From Limisphaera sp049537155 (GTDB lineage Bacteria; Verrucomicrobiota; Verrucomicrobiia; Limisphaerales; Limisphaeraceae), in the NCBI RefSeq assembly GCF_049537155.1, contig NZ_JBMVQZ010000008.1:123497-187496 (forward strand): 64,000 nucleotides of DNA, read 5' to 3'. Position 1 is the first letter of the stretch; every line of letters starts with the position of its first letter. Position numbers and translations under genes: made by a program. A model generated the notes under the pieces. That model had not been told where the DNA came from, ran no database searches, and saw nothing but the letters and a program-made list of their open reading frames with translations. Shown one piece after another: positions 52,091-61,176 of the stretch.

Positions 52091-53260
52091 TCATGCGCCG
52101 GGGCCGCGCCTTTGGAGGAACACATGGAGGGCGTGCCCGAGGTGGTCCGGGTGGGTGAGGGTATGGAACTGCCGGAGGCGGGCCGGATCCCACGGCAGTT
52201 GTCCTCCGCTCTGTTCAGCCCAGCGGCGCGCGATTTCGGAGAGGAAACGGCCCTGTGGCTGGCGCAGCACGGTTTGGAGGCTGGCGGCTTCACCGGCTTG
52301 TTGAAGGGCGGTGAAGACGACGTGGGCGGTGAGATCCTGCTGGCCGGGACGATCCAGCGGGTCGGGGGCGAGGCGATGGCGATGGTAGGACCGCAACGTT
52401 CCCCGGCTGCGGGCCGGATGGAGGCACTCTTCGGCGTCCAGGCCGTAATCGAAGGTCACCAGCCATCCTTCTTCGAGGCTTTGGGCGGCTTGTTGCCACC
52501 ACCCCATTGCTGCCGGACTGACGTCGAGGGTGAACCGATCGGGCAGCAGATCGAGGAGCGCGGTCGGGAGCTTGAACCCGAGCTGCTCCAGCAGGTCGGC
52601 GCGCTCGCGGACCCACTCGGGTGGATCGGGCAGGAGGGTCCAGGTGAACCGTCCGTTCTGCCAGGTCACGCCCCACTCGGACCAGTGTCGGGCCCGGGCA
52701 TTCCAGCAGAGCCGCCGGATGGGGAAGGCGTCGAGGAGCTCGTTGGCGAAGATCACGCCGCGGACGCTGCGCGGGGGGAGGGGAAACCAAACCGGGGCTG
52801 TGGGATCGGTAAGTTCGGCCGGTTCGCCGGGCCAATCCACGCATGCGGCCCAGGGTCCGAGGGTGGCGCGCTGCCAGTCGCGACGGCGGGCCGAGGGCTC
52901 GAGCAGGATGTAACGGAGGCGCCGGGCCAGGAGCGGCCGGTTTTGATGAAACCACTCAAGAATCTCGCGCGCCAGCCGACCATCATGGCCGGCGGCCTCG
53001 ACGCAGTGGAGCGTCGTGTCCGGACCGGTCCGGGCCGCCAGAGGTTGCAACCAGTCGGCCAGTTGGAACGCAAGTAGCTCTGCGAAAAGGGGGCCGACGC
53101 TGACGCTGGTGTAGTAGTCGCCGCGGCGGCCGGGATTGTCCGGTTTCTGTTCATAGTATCCAGAACCCGGACAATACAGGGCCAGGGCCATGAACTGGTC
53201 GAACCGCAGCCAGCCGCGGGGCTGGAGCGACTCAAGGATGCTGGCGACGACCGTGTTCAC
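52091..53260 (-). CDS. MidA/NDUFAF7-family SAM-dependent methyltransferase
   Basis: The 389-residue product belongs to the SAM-dependent methyltransferase family whose mitochondrial member NDUFAF7 methylates an arginine of complex I. Motifs are RFDQFMALALYCPGSGYYEQ, RRGDYYTSVSVGPLFAELLA, an atypical motif I (LHCVEAAGHDGRLAREIL), and GVIFANELLDAFPIRRLCW, followed by WLVTFDYGLDAEE. The gene starts with GTG at 53260 and is divergent from pilT by only 56 bases. The substrate is unknown. Confidence 0.82.
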   Translation of the reverse strand: MNTVVASILESLQPRGWLRFDQFMALALYCPGSGYYEQKPDNPGRRGDYYTSVSVGPLFAELLAFQLADWLQPLAARTGPDTTLHCVEAAGHDGRLAREILEWFHQNRPLLARRLRYILLEPSARRRDWQRATLGPWAACVDWPGEPAELTDPTAPVWFPLPPRSVRGVIFANELLDAFPIRRLCWNARARHWSEWGVTWQNGRFTWTLLPDPPEWVRERADLLEQLGFKLPTALLDLLPDRFTLDVSPAAMGWWQQAAQSLEEGWLVTFDYGLDAEECLHPARSRGTLRSYHRHRLAPDPLDRPGQQDLTAHVVFTALQQAGEAASLQTVLRQPQGRFLSEIARRWAEQSGGQLPWDPARLRQFHTLTHPDHLGHALHVFLQRRGPGA

Positions 53261-53316
53261 GGTGGTGGTATCGCCGAAGCCCGGCGCGGCCGGGCCCGTG
53301 CGAGCAGGCAGGTGCT

Positions 53317-54411
53317 ATGGCGAAGATTGATGCCTTTTTCAATTTGATGTTCGAGCACAAGGCCTCGGACCTGCATCTTTCCTCGGGCAATGTTCCCATG
53401 CTGCGCATCAACGGGGAACTGCACCGGATTGATCATCCGCCGCTGGACCCGGACGAGCTCAAGCGCATGCTCTACGAAATCACCCCGGACTACAAAATCA
53501 AGATCTTCGAAGAAACCGGGGACGTGGACTTTGGGTACGAGATTCCGAACATTTCGCGGTTCCGGGCCAACTACTTCATGCAGAAAAACGGCATCAGCGC
53601 CGTGTTCCGCCAGATCCCCACGAAGGTGCTGTCGTTCGAAGATTTCGAGAAGATGGACGCGCCGCTGCCGCCGGTGCTCAAGAAGTTCGCCATGCTGGAG
53701 AAGGGGCTGGTGGTGGTGACCGGCCCCACCGGTTCGGGCAAGAGCACCACCCTGGCGGCGATCATTGACTACGCCAACCGGAACCGGCGCGATCACATCA
53801 TCACGCTGGAAGACCCCATCGAGTTCGTCCACGAGAGCAAGAACTGCCTGGTCCAGCATCGCGAGGTGGGGGTGCACACCAAGTCCTTTGCCTCGGGATT
53901 GCGCGGTGCGCTGCGCGAGGACCCCGACATCATCCTGATCGGTGAACTGCGGGACTTGGAGACCATCGAGCTGGCCTTGATCGCGGCGGCCACGGGGCAC
54001 CTGGTCTTCGGCACGCTGCACACGCCGAGCGCGGCCAAGACGGTGGACCGCATCATTGACGTCTTTCCGGCCGAGCAACAGAACAAGATCCGCGCCACGC
54101 TGGCCGAGTCGTTGCGCGGCATCGTGGCCCAGAACCTGTTCAAGCGGATCGATCGCAAGGGCCGCGTGGCGGCGCTGGAGATCCTGGTGTTCACCACGGC
54201 CATCGCCAACCTGGTGCGCGAGGGCAAGACCCATCAGATCCCGGGCATGATCCAGGTGGGCAAGAAACTGGGCAACCAGCCTCTCGACGATGCGATCATG
54301 GAACACCTGCGCATGAAACGGATTTCGCCCGAGGAAGCGTACGAAAAGTGCCTGGACAAAAAGCGGTTTCGGCCCTTTCTGCCGCATCCGCCCGACGACG
54401 AGGAGATCTGA
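53317..54411 (+). CDS. pilT: Type IV pilus retraction ATPase PilT
   Basis: PilT depolymerises pili for twitching motility. The 364-residue product has the N-terminal PAS-like domain (HKASDLHLSSGNVPMLRING), Walker A GPTGSGKST at residues 136-144, the Asp box, HIITLEDPIEFVHES, the Walker B motif IGELRDLETIELAL, and the PilT hallmark AIRNLVREGK-like segment (AIANLVREGKTHQIPGMIQV). Length is normal for PilT. It begins a unit with a paralog 3 bases downstream. Pilin and pilB/pilC genes are not in the window. Confidence 0.94.
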   Translation: MAKIDAFFNLMFEHKASDLHLSSGNVPMLRINGELHRIDHPPLDPDELKRMLYEITPDYKIKIFEETGDVDFGYEIPNISRFRANYFMQKNGISAVFRQIPTKVLSFEDFEKMDAPLPPVLKKFAMLEKGLVVVTGPTGSGKSTTLAAIIDYANRNRRDHIITLEDPIEFVHESKNCLVQHREVGVHTKSFASGLRGALREDPDIILIGELRDLETIELALIAAATGHLVFGTLHTPSAAKTVDRIIDVFPAEQQNKIRATLAESLRGIVAQNLFKRIDRKGRVAALEILVFTTAIANLVREGKTHQIPGMIQVGKKLGNQPLDDAIMEHLRMKRISPEEAYEKCLDKKRFRPFLPHPPDDEEI

Positions 54412-54414
54412 CTC

Positions 54415-55617
54415 ATGCGCCGACCCGAACTGGATTACATCCTCACCACCATGCTGGAGAGCCAGCCGGAGGTGTCGGACCTGCTGTTCACGGTGGGCAA
54501 ACCCTTGCAGGTGGAGTCCTACGGCGAACTCAAACCGGTGGAGATTGATCCGCCGCTGGGCGCTCTGACGCCGTTTCAGACGGAAATGATCGCGTTGAAC
54601 CTGATCGGCGACAATCCATGGCACATCGAGGCGCTGCTGCGGCACGGTTCGTGCGACGCCGCCTACACCCTGGGGCATCAGGCCCGCTTCCGCATCAACG
54701 TCTTCTCCCAGCGCGGACATTACTCGGTGGTGTTGCGCAAGCTGAACACGCGGATCCCCACGCTGGACGAGCTGAAGTTTCCCGAGGTGATGAAGCGGAT
54801 CCCGGAGGAGAAGACCGGCCTGGTCCTGGTGACCGGCGCCACCGGTTCGGGCAAGAGCACCACCCTGGCGGCGATCCTGAATGAGATCAACCGCACCAAG
54901 GCCGTGCACATCGTCACGCTGGAGGACCCGATCGAGTTCGTTCACCAGCACGACAAGGCGACCTTCAACCAGCGCGAGCTGGGCACCGATTTCGACACCT
55001 ACGCCAACGGCCTTCGGGCGGCATTGCGGCAGGCGCCCAAGGTCATCCTGGTGGGGGAGATGCGTGACCAGGAGACGGTCAAAATCGCCCTCAGCGCGGC
55101 GGAGACCGGCCACTTGGTGCTCAGCACGCTCCACACCATTGACGCCGGCCAGACGATCAACCGCATCCTCGGCATGTTCGAACCCGAGGAACAGGAGCAG
55201 ATCCGGCCGCGTCTGGCCGACGCGTTGCGGTGGGTGGTGAGCCAGCGGCTGGTGCCACGGATCGGGGGTGGCCGGTACGCGCTGCTGGAGATCATGGGGA
55301 CCAACCTGCGCGTGCAGGAGACGATCCGGCTGGGCGAGAGCGAGGGCAAGACCTTCTACGAGATCATCGAGGCCAGCCAGCCCTTCGGCTGGCGGACGTT
55401 CGACTACTCGTGTCTGGAGGCTTTCGAAAACGGCTACATCACCGAGGAAACGGCGGTCCAGTACTGCACCAAACGCAGCGTGGTGACGCGCGGGATCGAC
55501 AACATCCGCAAGGCGCGCGGCGAACCCACGACCCCGCTGACCGGCCTGCGGTTGAAGGCGCCGCAGGAGGCGGGCGTGGGCAGCTCCGGCACGCCGACCC
55601 TGAAACTGAAGATCTGA
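54415..55617 (+). CDS. PilT-paralog ATPase (PilU-like)
   Basis: This is a second retraction-type ATPase of 400 residues. It has Walker A GATGSGKST at 141-149, HIVTLEDPIEFVHQHDKATF, the Walker B VGEMRDQETVKIALSAAETG, and LRVQETIRLGESEGKTFYEI in the region where PilT has AIRNLVREGK. This difference, plus a longer N-terminal domain (residues 1-110) and a C-terminal tail with VQYCTKRSVVTRGIDNIRKA, fits a PilU-like paralog that assists PilT. The start lies 3 bases after the pilT stop, so the two are co-translated. Confidence 0.88.
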   Translation: MRRPELDYILTTMLESQPEVSDLLFTVGKPLQVESYGELKPVEIDPPLGALTPFQTEMIALNLIGDNPWHIEALLRHGSCDAAYTLGHQARFRINVFSQRGHYSVVLRKLNTRIPTLDELKFPEVMKRIPEEKTGLVLVTGATGSGKSTTLAAILNEINRTKAVHIVTLEDPIEFVHQHDKATFNQRELGTDFDTYANGLRAALRQAPKVILVGEMRDQETVKIALSAAETGHLVLSTLHTIDAGQTINRILGMFEPEEQEQIRPRLADALRWVVSQRLVPRIGGGRYALLEIMGTNLRVQETIRLGESEGKTFYEIIEASQPFGWRTFDYSCLEAFENGYITEETAVQYCTKRSVVTRGIDNIRKARGEPTTPLTGLRLKAPQEAGVGSSGTPTLKLKI

Positions 55618-55621
55618 CGCC

Positions 55622-56101
55622 ATGGCCGAGACGTTCGAATTCCTGAGTGCCAGTGACAAACCGGCCCTGGTGGCCTTCTCCACGCCCGAATGGCTGGAGG
55701 CGGTCCGGTCGGCCCTCCTGGAGCTGGGTTACAAGGTGCACACCGCCGCCACCCACGGCGATTTTCTGGCGCGCTTTCACCAGATCCGGTACCAGGTGGT
55801 GGTGCTGGAGGAGCTGTTCGCCGCCAACTCGATCGAGGAAAACCTGAGCCTGCGGGCGCTGCAGCAGATGCCGATGAGCCAGCGCCGGCACGCCACGGTG
55901 ATTCTGCTGGGCGATTCGTTCCAGACCTTCATGCCCCTGCAGGCCTTTCAGCAGAGTGTGCACGCCGTGATCAACAGTGCGGAACTGTTCCTGATCCGGC
56001 AGCTCATCGAAAAGGCGGTGGCCGACAAGGAACTCTTCCTGCACGCCTACCAGACGACCTTCCAGAGGGTGTTGACATCACCGGCCGGACCGGCACGCTG
56101 A
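55622..56101 (+). CDS. Receiver-like protein without the phospho-acceptor Asp
   Basis: The 159-residue product reads like a response-regulator receiver fold: ALVAFSTPEWLEAVRSALLE, GYKVHTAATHGDFLARFHQI, YQVVVLEELFAANSIEEN, HATVILLGDSFQTFMPL and SVHAVINSAELFLIRQLI. The first beta strand lacks the usual acidic pair, and the acceptor position carries Glu63 (VVLEEL), so phosphorylation is unlikely; it could be a constitutive mimic. It starts 4 bases after the second PilT-like gene, suggesting a role in pilus control. Similarity is by pattern only. Confidence 0.6.
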   Translation: MAETFEFLSASDKPALVAFSTPEWLEAVRSALLELGYKVHTAATHGDFLARFHQIRYQVVVLEELFAANSIEENLSLRALQQMPMSQRRHATVILLGDSFQTFMPLQAFQQSVHAVINSAELFLIRQLIEKAVADKELFLHAYQTTFQRVLTSPAGPAR

Positions 56102-56110
56102 CGCCTCCGC

Positions 56111-56869
56111 GTGAAGGCGTCCGGCAAACTGCGACTCGACCAGGCCCTGGTGGCGCGCGGGCTCTGTGCCAGCCGGGAACAGGCCCGGCGGGCCATCCTG
56201 GCCGGACGCGTCCGCATCAACGGCCAGCCCGCAAGAAAACCTTCCGACCCGGTGCGACCGGCCGACGTGCTCGAGCTGGAGGCGCCGGAACGTTACGTCA
56301 GCCGGGGCGGTTACAAACTCCAGGCGGCGCTCGAGACGTTCGGTCTGGACCCCACCGGCTGGCGCGCGGTGGATCTGGGGGCGTCCACGGGCGGGTTCAC
56401 CGACTGCCTGCTGCAGCACGGTGCCCGCCAGGTGTACGCAGTGGACGTGGGCCGAGGCCAGTTGGCTTGGAAGCTCCGGCAGGACCCGCGCGTGGTGGTC
56501 ATGGAGGGTTGCAACGCCCGGTATCTGACCCCGGACCAATTCCCCGCGCCGTTCGAGCCGGTGGACCTGGTGGTGGTGGATTGCTCGTTCATCTCGCTGC
56601 GGTTGATCCTGCCTGTTGCCGTTGCCTTGCTGCGGTCCGGCGGTACAATCGTGGCGTTGATCAAGCCGCAGTTCGAGGCGGGGCGCCGGGAGGCCGGCCG
56701 CGGCCGCGGTGTGATCCGGGATCCGGCCGTGCATGCACGCGTGCTGGAGGAACTGCGGGCGTTTGCGAGGGACCGTCTGGGGCTGGAGTGGCGGGGGGTG
56801 ATGCCCTCCCCGCTGCGCGGCCCGGCGGGGAACGTGGAGTTTCTGGTGCACCTTGAAAAACCGCGGTGA
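56111..56869 (+). CDS. tlyA: TlyA-family rRNA 2'-O-methyltransferase
   Basis: TlyA methylates cytidine 2'-O positions of 16S and 23S rRNA, and some members are called hemolysins. The 252-residue product has an N-terminal S4 RNA-binding domain (KLRLDQALVARGLCASREQA; VRINGQPARKPSDPV), the signature YVSRGGYKLQAALETF, a SAM motif AVDLGASTGGFTDCLLQHGA, the K-D-K-E-type residues in VDLVVVDCSFISL and LIKPQFEAGRREAG. The start is GTG at 56111. It lies 9 bases after the receiver-like gene, and nadK overlaps its end by 17 bases. Confidence 0.92.
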   Translation: MKASGKLRLDQALVARGLCASREQARRAILAGRVRINGQPARKPSDPVRPADVLELEAPERYVSRGGYKLQAALETFGLDPTGWRAVDLGASTGGFTDCLLQHGARQVYAVDVGRGQLAWKLRQDPRVVVMEGCNARYLTPDQFPAPFEPVDLVVVDCSFISLRLILPVAVALLRSGGTIVALIKPQFEAGRREAGRGRGVIRDPAVHARVLEELRAFARDRLGLEWRGVMPSPLRGPAGNVEFLVHLEKPR

Positions 56870-57737
56870 ACGGATACGCCGGGTGGGCCTGGTGGGCAAC
56901 GTGGGCAAACCGGACTGCGCACGCGTGGTAACCGCCGCTGCGCGGTTGATCCGGCAGGCGGGGCGCCGGGTGGCCACCGACGCCGCCACGGAACGGTTGC
57001 TGCACGGTAGTGCCGAGGTGTACCCGGACGCCGCCGCCCTGGCGCGGAACGTGGATCTGCTGCTGGTTTGTGGCGGGGACGGGACGATGTTGCGGACGGC
57101 GCGCGAGATTGCCGGGCTGGCAACGCCCATGCTGGGCATCAACATCGGCGGGCTGGGGTTCCTGACGGCGGTGTCGTCGCGGCAGTTGCCGGATGCCCTG
57201 CAGCGCGTCTGGTCGGGCCGGTTCACGTTCGAAAGCCGGACCCTGCTGGAAGCCGAGGCTTCCCACGCCGGCCGGCGGTTTCGCTGCCGGGCACTCAACG
57301 ACGTGGTCATCAGTCACGGCAGTGAATCACGGCTGATTGATCTGGACGTCACCATCAACGGCGATCCGGTGACCTGTTATCGCGGGGACGGGCTGGTGAT
57401 CAGTTCTCCCACGGGTTCCACGGCCTATTCCCTGGCTGCCGGTGGCGCCATCGTCCTGCCCACGGCGGAGGTCCTGGCGCTGACGCCCATCTGCCCCCAC
57501 ACGCTCAGCAACCGTCCCCTGATCCTCAACCACAGCGCCCGCATCGAGGTGAAGGTGCTCACCCAACGGCCCGCGGCCGTGCTGAGCGCCGACGGTGAAC
57601 CGGTGACGGAGCTGGTGGCCGGCGACCGGGTCCGGATCCGGCGCAGCCGGCACACCGTGCGGCTGATGCACCTGACCGGCAGCTCGTTTTTCGAGGCCCT
57701 GCGGTCCAAACTCCACTGGCGCGGAACCACGCTCTGA
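56853..57737 (+). CDS. nadK: NAD kinase
   Basis: NadK phosphorylates NAD to NADP. The 294-residue product has the GGDGT motif at residues 74-78 (LLVCGGDGTMLRTAR), LGINIGGLGFLTAV, the second motif NDVVISHGSESRLIDLDV, and GDGLVISSPTGSTAYSLAAGG. The start is probably TTG at 56853, overlapping tlyA by 17 bases; GTG at 56883 is a shorter option that would lose ten residues before the first strand. It is followed 2 bases later by the LacI-type gene. Length is normal. Confidence 0.95.
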   Translation: MKNRGERIRRVGLVGNVGKPDCARVVTAAARLIRQAGRRVATDAATERLLHGSAEVYPDAAALARNVDLLLVCGGDGTMLRTAREIAGLATPMLGINIGGLGFLTAVSSRQLPDALQRVWSGRFTFESRTLLEAEASHAGRRFRCRALNDVVISHGSESRLIDLDVTINGDPVTCYRGDGLVISSPTGSTAYSLAAGGAIVLPTAEVLALTPICPHTLSNRPLILNHSARIEVKVLTQRPAAVLSADGEPVTELVAGDRVRIRRSRHTVRLMHLTGSSFFEALRSKLHWRGTTL

Positions 57738-57739
57738 CC

Positions 57740-58771
57740 ATGGTGCGACTGAAGGACATTGCGCAGCGGGCCGGCGTCTCGGTGATGACCGTCTCCAAGG
57801 CGTTGCGCGATCTGCCCGACGTGGCGGAGAGCACGCGGCAGCGGATCCAGGCGCTGGCCCGGGAGATGGGGTACGTGCCCGATTCGGTGGCGCGCGGCCT
57901 GCGCACGCGGGCCACGCGCCTGCTGGGGGTGATCCTCCCGGCGGTGACGCATCCGGTGTATGCGCGCGTGCTGCTGGCGCTGGAGGAACGCACCTACGAG
58001 ATCGGGTACGACCTGCTTTACGCGCACACGCTGAACCTGGCGGAGCGGGAAGAGCGGGCCATCCAACGGATGCTCTCACGCCGGGTCGAGGGACTCTTCC
58101 TCTGTCCCACGCCCCGGTTGACCGGCCAGGAACGGATCTACGAGGAACTGGCCCAGTCCGGAACGCCGGTGGTGGTGCTGGGACAGCCGCCCCCGTTCTG
58201 CGACCGGTTCCCGAGCGCGGCCGGAGACGATGTGGCCGGCGCGTACGAAGGGACGCGCCATCTGCTGGAGCTGGGGCACCGCCGGATCGCCTTCCTAGCG
58301 GGGCCCGTGGCGGCACCGTGGGCCCGCGAGCGGTGGGAAGGTTACCGGCGGGCATTGTTGGAAGCCGGGGTCACACCCGAGGAACGGTGGGTGTTTGCCG
58401 GAGGCACGACCATCGAGGACGGCCAGCGCGCCGCGGCCCAATTGTTGGAGGAGGCGCCCGATGTGACCGCCGTGTTCGCTTCGAACGACCTGACGGCCAT
58501 CGGATTCGGCCATCATTTGTTGAACCGCGGCATCCGCATTCCCCAGGAGATGTCGTTGGTCGGCTTCGGGAACACGTTGGCCGCGGAATACTTCCGGGTG
58601 CCGCTGACCACACTGCGCCAGCCCAAACGCCGGCTCGGTTACGCCGCCATGAACCTCATGTCGCAGTTGTTGCGGAAACAGCCGGCTGATTCCGTGCGAT
58701 TGCCGGTGACCCTGGCTGTGCGAGCCAGCACAGCCCCGCCACGGTCCTCCCTGCTTCCGGCGGGTGGTTGA
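57740..58771 (+). CDS. LacI/GalR-family transcriptional regulator
   Basis: The 343-residue product has the LacI helix-turn-helix and hinge at its start (MVRLKDIAQRAGVSVMTVSK, then DVAESTRQRIQALAREMGYV and RGLRTRATRLLGVILP) and a periplasmic-binding-type effector domain with EREERAIQRMLSRRVEGLFL, RHLLELGHRRIAFLAGP, AVFASNDLTAIGFGHHLLNR and MSLVGFGNTLAAEY. It probably represses a sugar-related operon. It starts 2 bases after nadK, an unusual partner; its target and effector are unknown. No sugar operon lies nearby. Confidence 0.92.
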   Translation: MVRLKDIAQRAGVSVMTVSKALRDLPDVAESTRQRIQALAREMGYVPDSVARGLRTRATRLLGVILPAVTHPVYARVLLALEERTYEIGYDLLYAHTLNLAEREERAIQRMLSRRVEGLFLCPTPRLTGQERIYEELAQSGTPVVVLGQPPPFCDRFPSAAGDDVAGAYEGTRHLLELGHRRIAFLAGPVAAPWARERWEGYRRALLEAGVTPEERWVFAGGTTIEDGQRAAAQLLEEAPDVTAVFASNDLTAIGFGHHLLNRGIRIPQEMSLVGFGNTLAAEYFRVPLTTLRQPKRRLGYAAMNLMSQLLRKQPADSVRLPVTLAVRASTAPPRSSLLPAGG

Positions 58772-58980
58772 GGCTGCGGACCGCCGGCCGGTCTGCGACA
58801 GACACGGATCGAGTCCGTACCGGCGCCCGGCGCCTGCGCCCTCGAGATGGCGCGGTCCGAAGCGGCCTCCGGGCTCGCCCGGATCGGTCCCTGTACGCCC
58901 GGTTTTGCCTGTCGGGAACGTGTGTGCGACGGTGCTGACTCTGCCAGTCGGTTGGCCCTTTTCCTGCTGGATGACCGGGC

Positions 58981-59391
58981 GTGAGGAAGGTTTGGTGGGT
59001 CGTGCTGTTGGTCGCCGCCGCGCTCGGAGCGGGGTGGCAATCGCTGCATTGGTCCGCCCAACGGTTGGACGGGCAACGGGCCAAATTCGTGGAGGATGCC
59101 GGGCAGTTGCTGCTGGCCTTGCAGCAGTACAAGGAGTTCACCGGTCACTATCCGGAGGGCCAGAATCTGGACATTGCCCGTGCATTGTTGGGACAGGGGC
59201 GGGAGAAGGTGGTGATCCTGACGGTGCGGAAGAGTGACCGGAACGCCAAGGGCGAACTGGTGGATCCATGGGGTACGCCGCTGGCGTTCTATTTTTCGGG
59301 CAACTCGGTGCTGATCCGTTCTGCCGGACCCAACAAGGTGTGGGAGGATGCCGGTTCGCCCGGTTGCGACGACCTGTTCCGTTGCAACTGA
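58981..59391 (+). CDS. Membrane-anchored GspG-like pseudopilin relative
   Basis: The 136-residue product has an N-terminal hydrophobic segment (VWWVVLLVAAALGAGWQSL) and a C-terminal domain like the type II secretion major pseudopilin: LLLALQQYKEFTGHYPEGQN, then LVDPWGTPLAFYFSGNSVLI and RSAGPNKVWED. It has no GFTLIE-type prepilin cleavage motif, so it appears to keep its anchor rather than be processed. The start is GTG at 58981. Two cysteines near the C-terminus (CDDLFRC) may form a disulfide. Function is unknown. Confidence 0.65.
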   Translation: MRKVWWVVLLVAAALGAGWQSLHWSAQRLDGQRAKFVEDAGQLLLALQQYKEFTGHYPEGQNLDIARALLGQGREKVVILTVRKSDRNAKGELVDPWGTPLAFYFSGNSVLIRSAGPNKVWEDAGSPGCDDLFRCN

Positions 59392-59409
59392 GCCGCCCTT
59401 GCGGCGGGT

Positions 59410-60594
59410 TCACTCGGTGCGGCGCCGCCAGGCGGCGATGAACATGCCGTTGCCGTCGGTGTCCTGCGGCCACAGCAGGAGTGTTGGCGTGCTCCAGTCG
59501 GGCAAACCGGGCAGGGGCCACCGCAGCGGCAGCGGTTCGAATTCCGGATGGGCGGCCTGGAAGGCGTTGACGACCTCCGTGGTTTCCGGCCGGCTCATGG
59601 TGCAAACGGCGTAAATGAGCCGGCCGCCGGGCTTGACCGCCGGGGCGACATTGTCGAGGAGGCGGCGCTGGAGGGCGGCCAATTCCTCAACGTCTTTGCG
59701 TTGGGTCGTCCAGCGGGCATGCGGATTGCGTTGCCAGGTGCCGATGCCCGAGCAGGGGGCATCGACGAGCACGCCATCGAACAGGATGGACATGGGGCGG
59801 TTCGGGCCCCCGTCCCAGTGGGCGGCCTGGTAGTTTTGGACCTGGGCACGGGCGGCGCGGCGGCGGAGCCGGTCCAGGCGCCAATTTGCGGCGTCGGTGG
59901 CCCAGACCTGGCCGCGGCCCTGCATCAAGTCGGCCAGGTGCAGCGTCTTGCCTCCCTCGCCCGCGCATGCGTCCCACCATTGTTCGCCGGGCTTCGGCGC
60001 GCACAGGTGTCCCACCAGTTGGGAGGCGATGTCCTGAATCTCGAAGCGGCCCTGGGCGAATTCGTGGGTGCGAAACAGGTCGCGTCGGCCCTCGTAAACG
60101 TAGGCATCCGGCAGCCAGGTTTTCCGCAGATGCCCGAGGGAGTCCATGAGGTCGCGGATGCGTCCCGGACGGACGCGGATGAAGAGTTTCGGTTCCCGCT
60201 GGAGGATGCGCAGCCAGGCGTCGGAGACGTCCATGACCTCATAGACCCATGACGGCACCGCCTTGGATCGGAGGGTTTCGGCGCGGAGGCTGAAAGGATT
60301 CTTTTCGAAGCGCTCGGCCAGTTCGTCCGCCTTCCGGATCTTGCGGATCCAGCCGCGCTCGTTCTTGAGCCAGCCGCGCCAGCGATAGTAGCGAAAAACC
60401 CAGCGACTCACCCGGGCGGCACCGGGCTGGGAAAGCTGCGATTCACGGTGCAAAATCTCCCGGAGGACGCGGTCGGCCGGATGATCGCGATCGGCGGTTT
60501 CCAACACCTCGACCACCAGGGACAACAATCTTTCCTCCGGTTCGATCCCGGTGAACGGTCGTGGACTTCGATGCGCGCTTGTCCTGGGTTCCAT
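59410..60594 (-). CDS. RsmB/Nop2-type tRNA/rRNA m5C methyltransferase
   Basis: The 394-residue product is a SAM-dependent RNA cytosine-C5 methyltransferase of the RsmB/RsmF/NSUN type. An N-terminal helical NusB-like part (VSRWVFRYYRWRGWLK) is followed by SAM motif I WWDACAGEGGKTLHLADLM, the motif GRGQVWATDAANWRLDRLRR, the catalytic-cysteine motif VDAPCSGIGTWQRNPHARW, and YAVCTMSRPETTEVV. Both cysteines of the mechanism are present. ATG at 60594 is used; GTG at 60657 is possible. The substrate RNA is unknown. Confidence 0.88.
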   Translation of the reverse strand: MEPRTSAHRSPRPFTGIEPEERLLSLVVEVLETADRDHPADRVLREILHRESQLSQPGAARVSRWVFRYYRWRGWLKNERGWIRKIRKADELAERFEKNPFSLRAETLRSKAVPSWVYEVMDVSDAWLRILQREPKLFIRVRPGRIRDLMDSLGHLRKTWLPDAYVYEGRRDLFRTHEFAQGRFEIQDIASQLVGHLCAPKPGEQWWDACAGEGGKTLHLADLMQGRGQVWATDAANWRLDRLRRRAARAQVQNYQAAHWDGGPNRPMSILFDGVLVDAPCSGIGTWQRNPHARWTTQRKDVEELAALQRRLLDNVAPAVKPGGRLIYAVCTMSRPETTEVVNAFQAAHPEFEPLPLRWPLPGLPDWSTPTLLLWPQDTDGNGMFIAAWRRRTE

Positions 60595-60908
60595 TGTTTG
60601 CCGCTGTTCAGGGTCCGGGGTCGGGGCACGGCCGGGTGCCCGGAGGGGCACGCTCACAGAGGCGGGCGCCCCGGTTCAGACCCTCGAAAGCACGCTTAAG
60701 CATGGCCTGCAAGCGGTCCGGGCGCAACTGAATGCCGTGCCGTCGCCTGGTGAGGATGCCCGGCTCGACAGAGGCGTTCCTTTGCAGCCCTTCGAACGCC
60801 CCCGGCAGCACCTGGTGCGCTTGGACTTGCGACTCCGGGGGCGGCGGGATAATCAAGCCAGCGGGTGCAAGTCTGGAGCGGCCTCCGATGGAGTCGGCTG
60901 TGGACGTC
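60595..60908. other. Divergent intergenic region
   Basis: These 314 bases separate the methyltransferase and DUF2905 genes and should hold both promoters. No strong -35/-10 pair was found. Open frames in it look like shadows. Confidence 0.4.
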
Positions 60909-61124
60909 ATGATGAAGGAGTTTGGCAAATTGCTGGTGATCATGGGCCTGGTGCTGGCCGCGGTGGGGGTGTTGATGTGGACCGGTTGGGGGCGCGGTTG
61001 GCTGGGTCGGTTGCCGGGCGATATCCACTACACGCGGGGCAACTTCAGCTTTCACTTTCCCATTGTCACCTGCCTGTTGCTGAGCCTGGTTCTGACGCTG
61101 TTGATGTGGTTGTTCCGCCGTTAG
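60909..61124 (+). CDS. DUF2905 small membrane protein
   Basis: The 71-residue product has two hydrophobic helices (LVIMGLVLAAVGVLMWTGWG and FPIVTCLLLSLVLTLLMWLF) flanking the conserved loop GWLGRLPGDIHYTRGNFSFH, the diagnostic DUF2905 pattern. Function is unknown, but the family is widespread. ATGs at 60909 and 60912 are both possible; an in-frame ATG at 60888 would add seven residues. It is convergent with the hybrid histidine kinase. Confidence 0.85.
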   Translation: MMKEFGKLLVIMGLVLAAVGVLMWTGWGRGWLGRLPGDIHYTRGNFSFHFPIVTCLLLSLVLTLLMWLFRR

Positions 61125-61176
61125 GATCGGCGCCAAGCCGGCCCCGGGCGGGGAGGCTGGCATGGCCCGGCTCATT

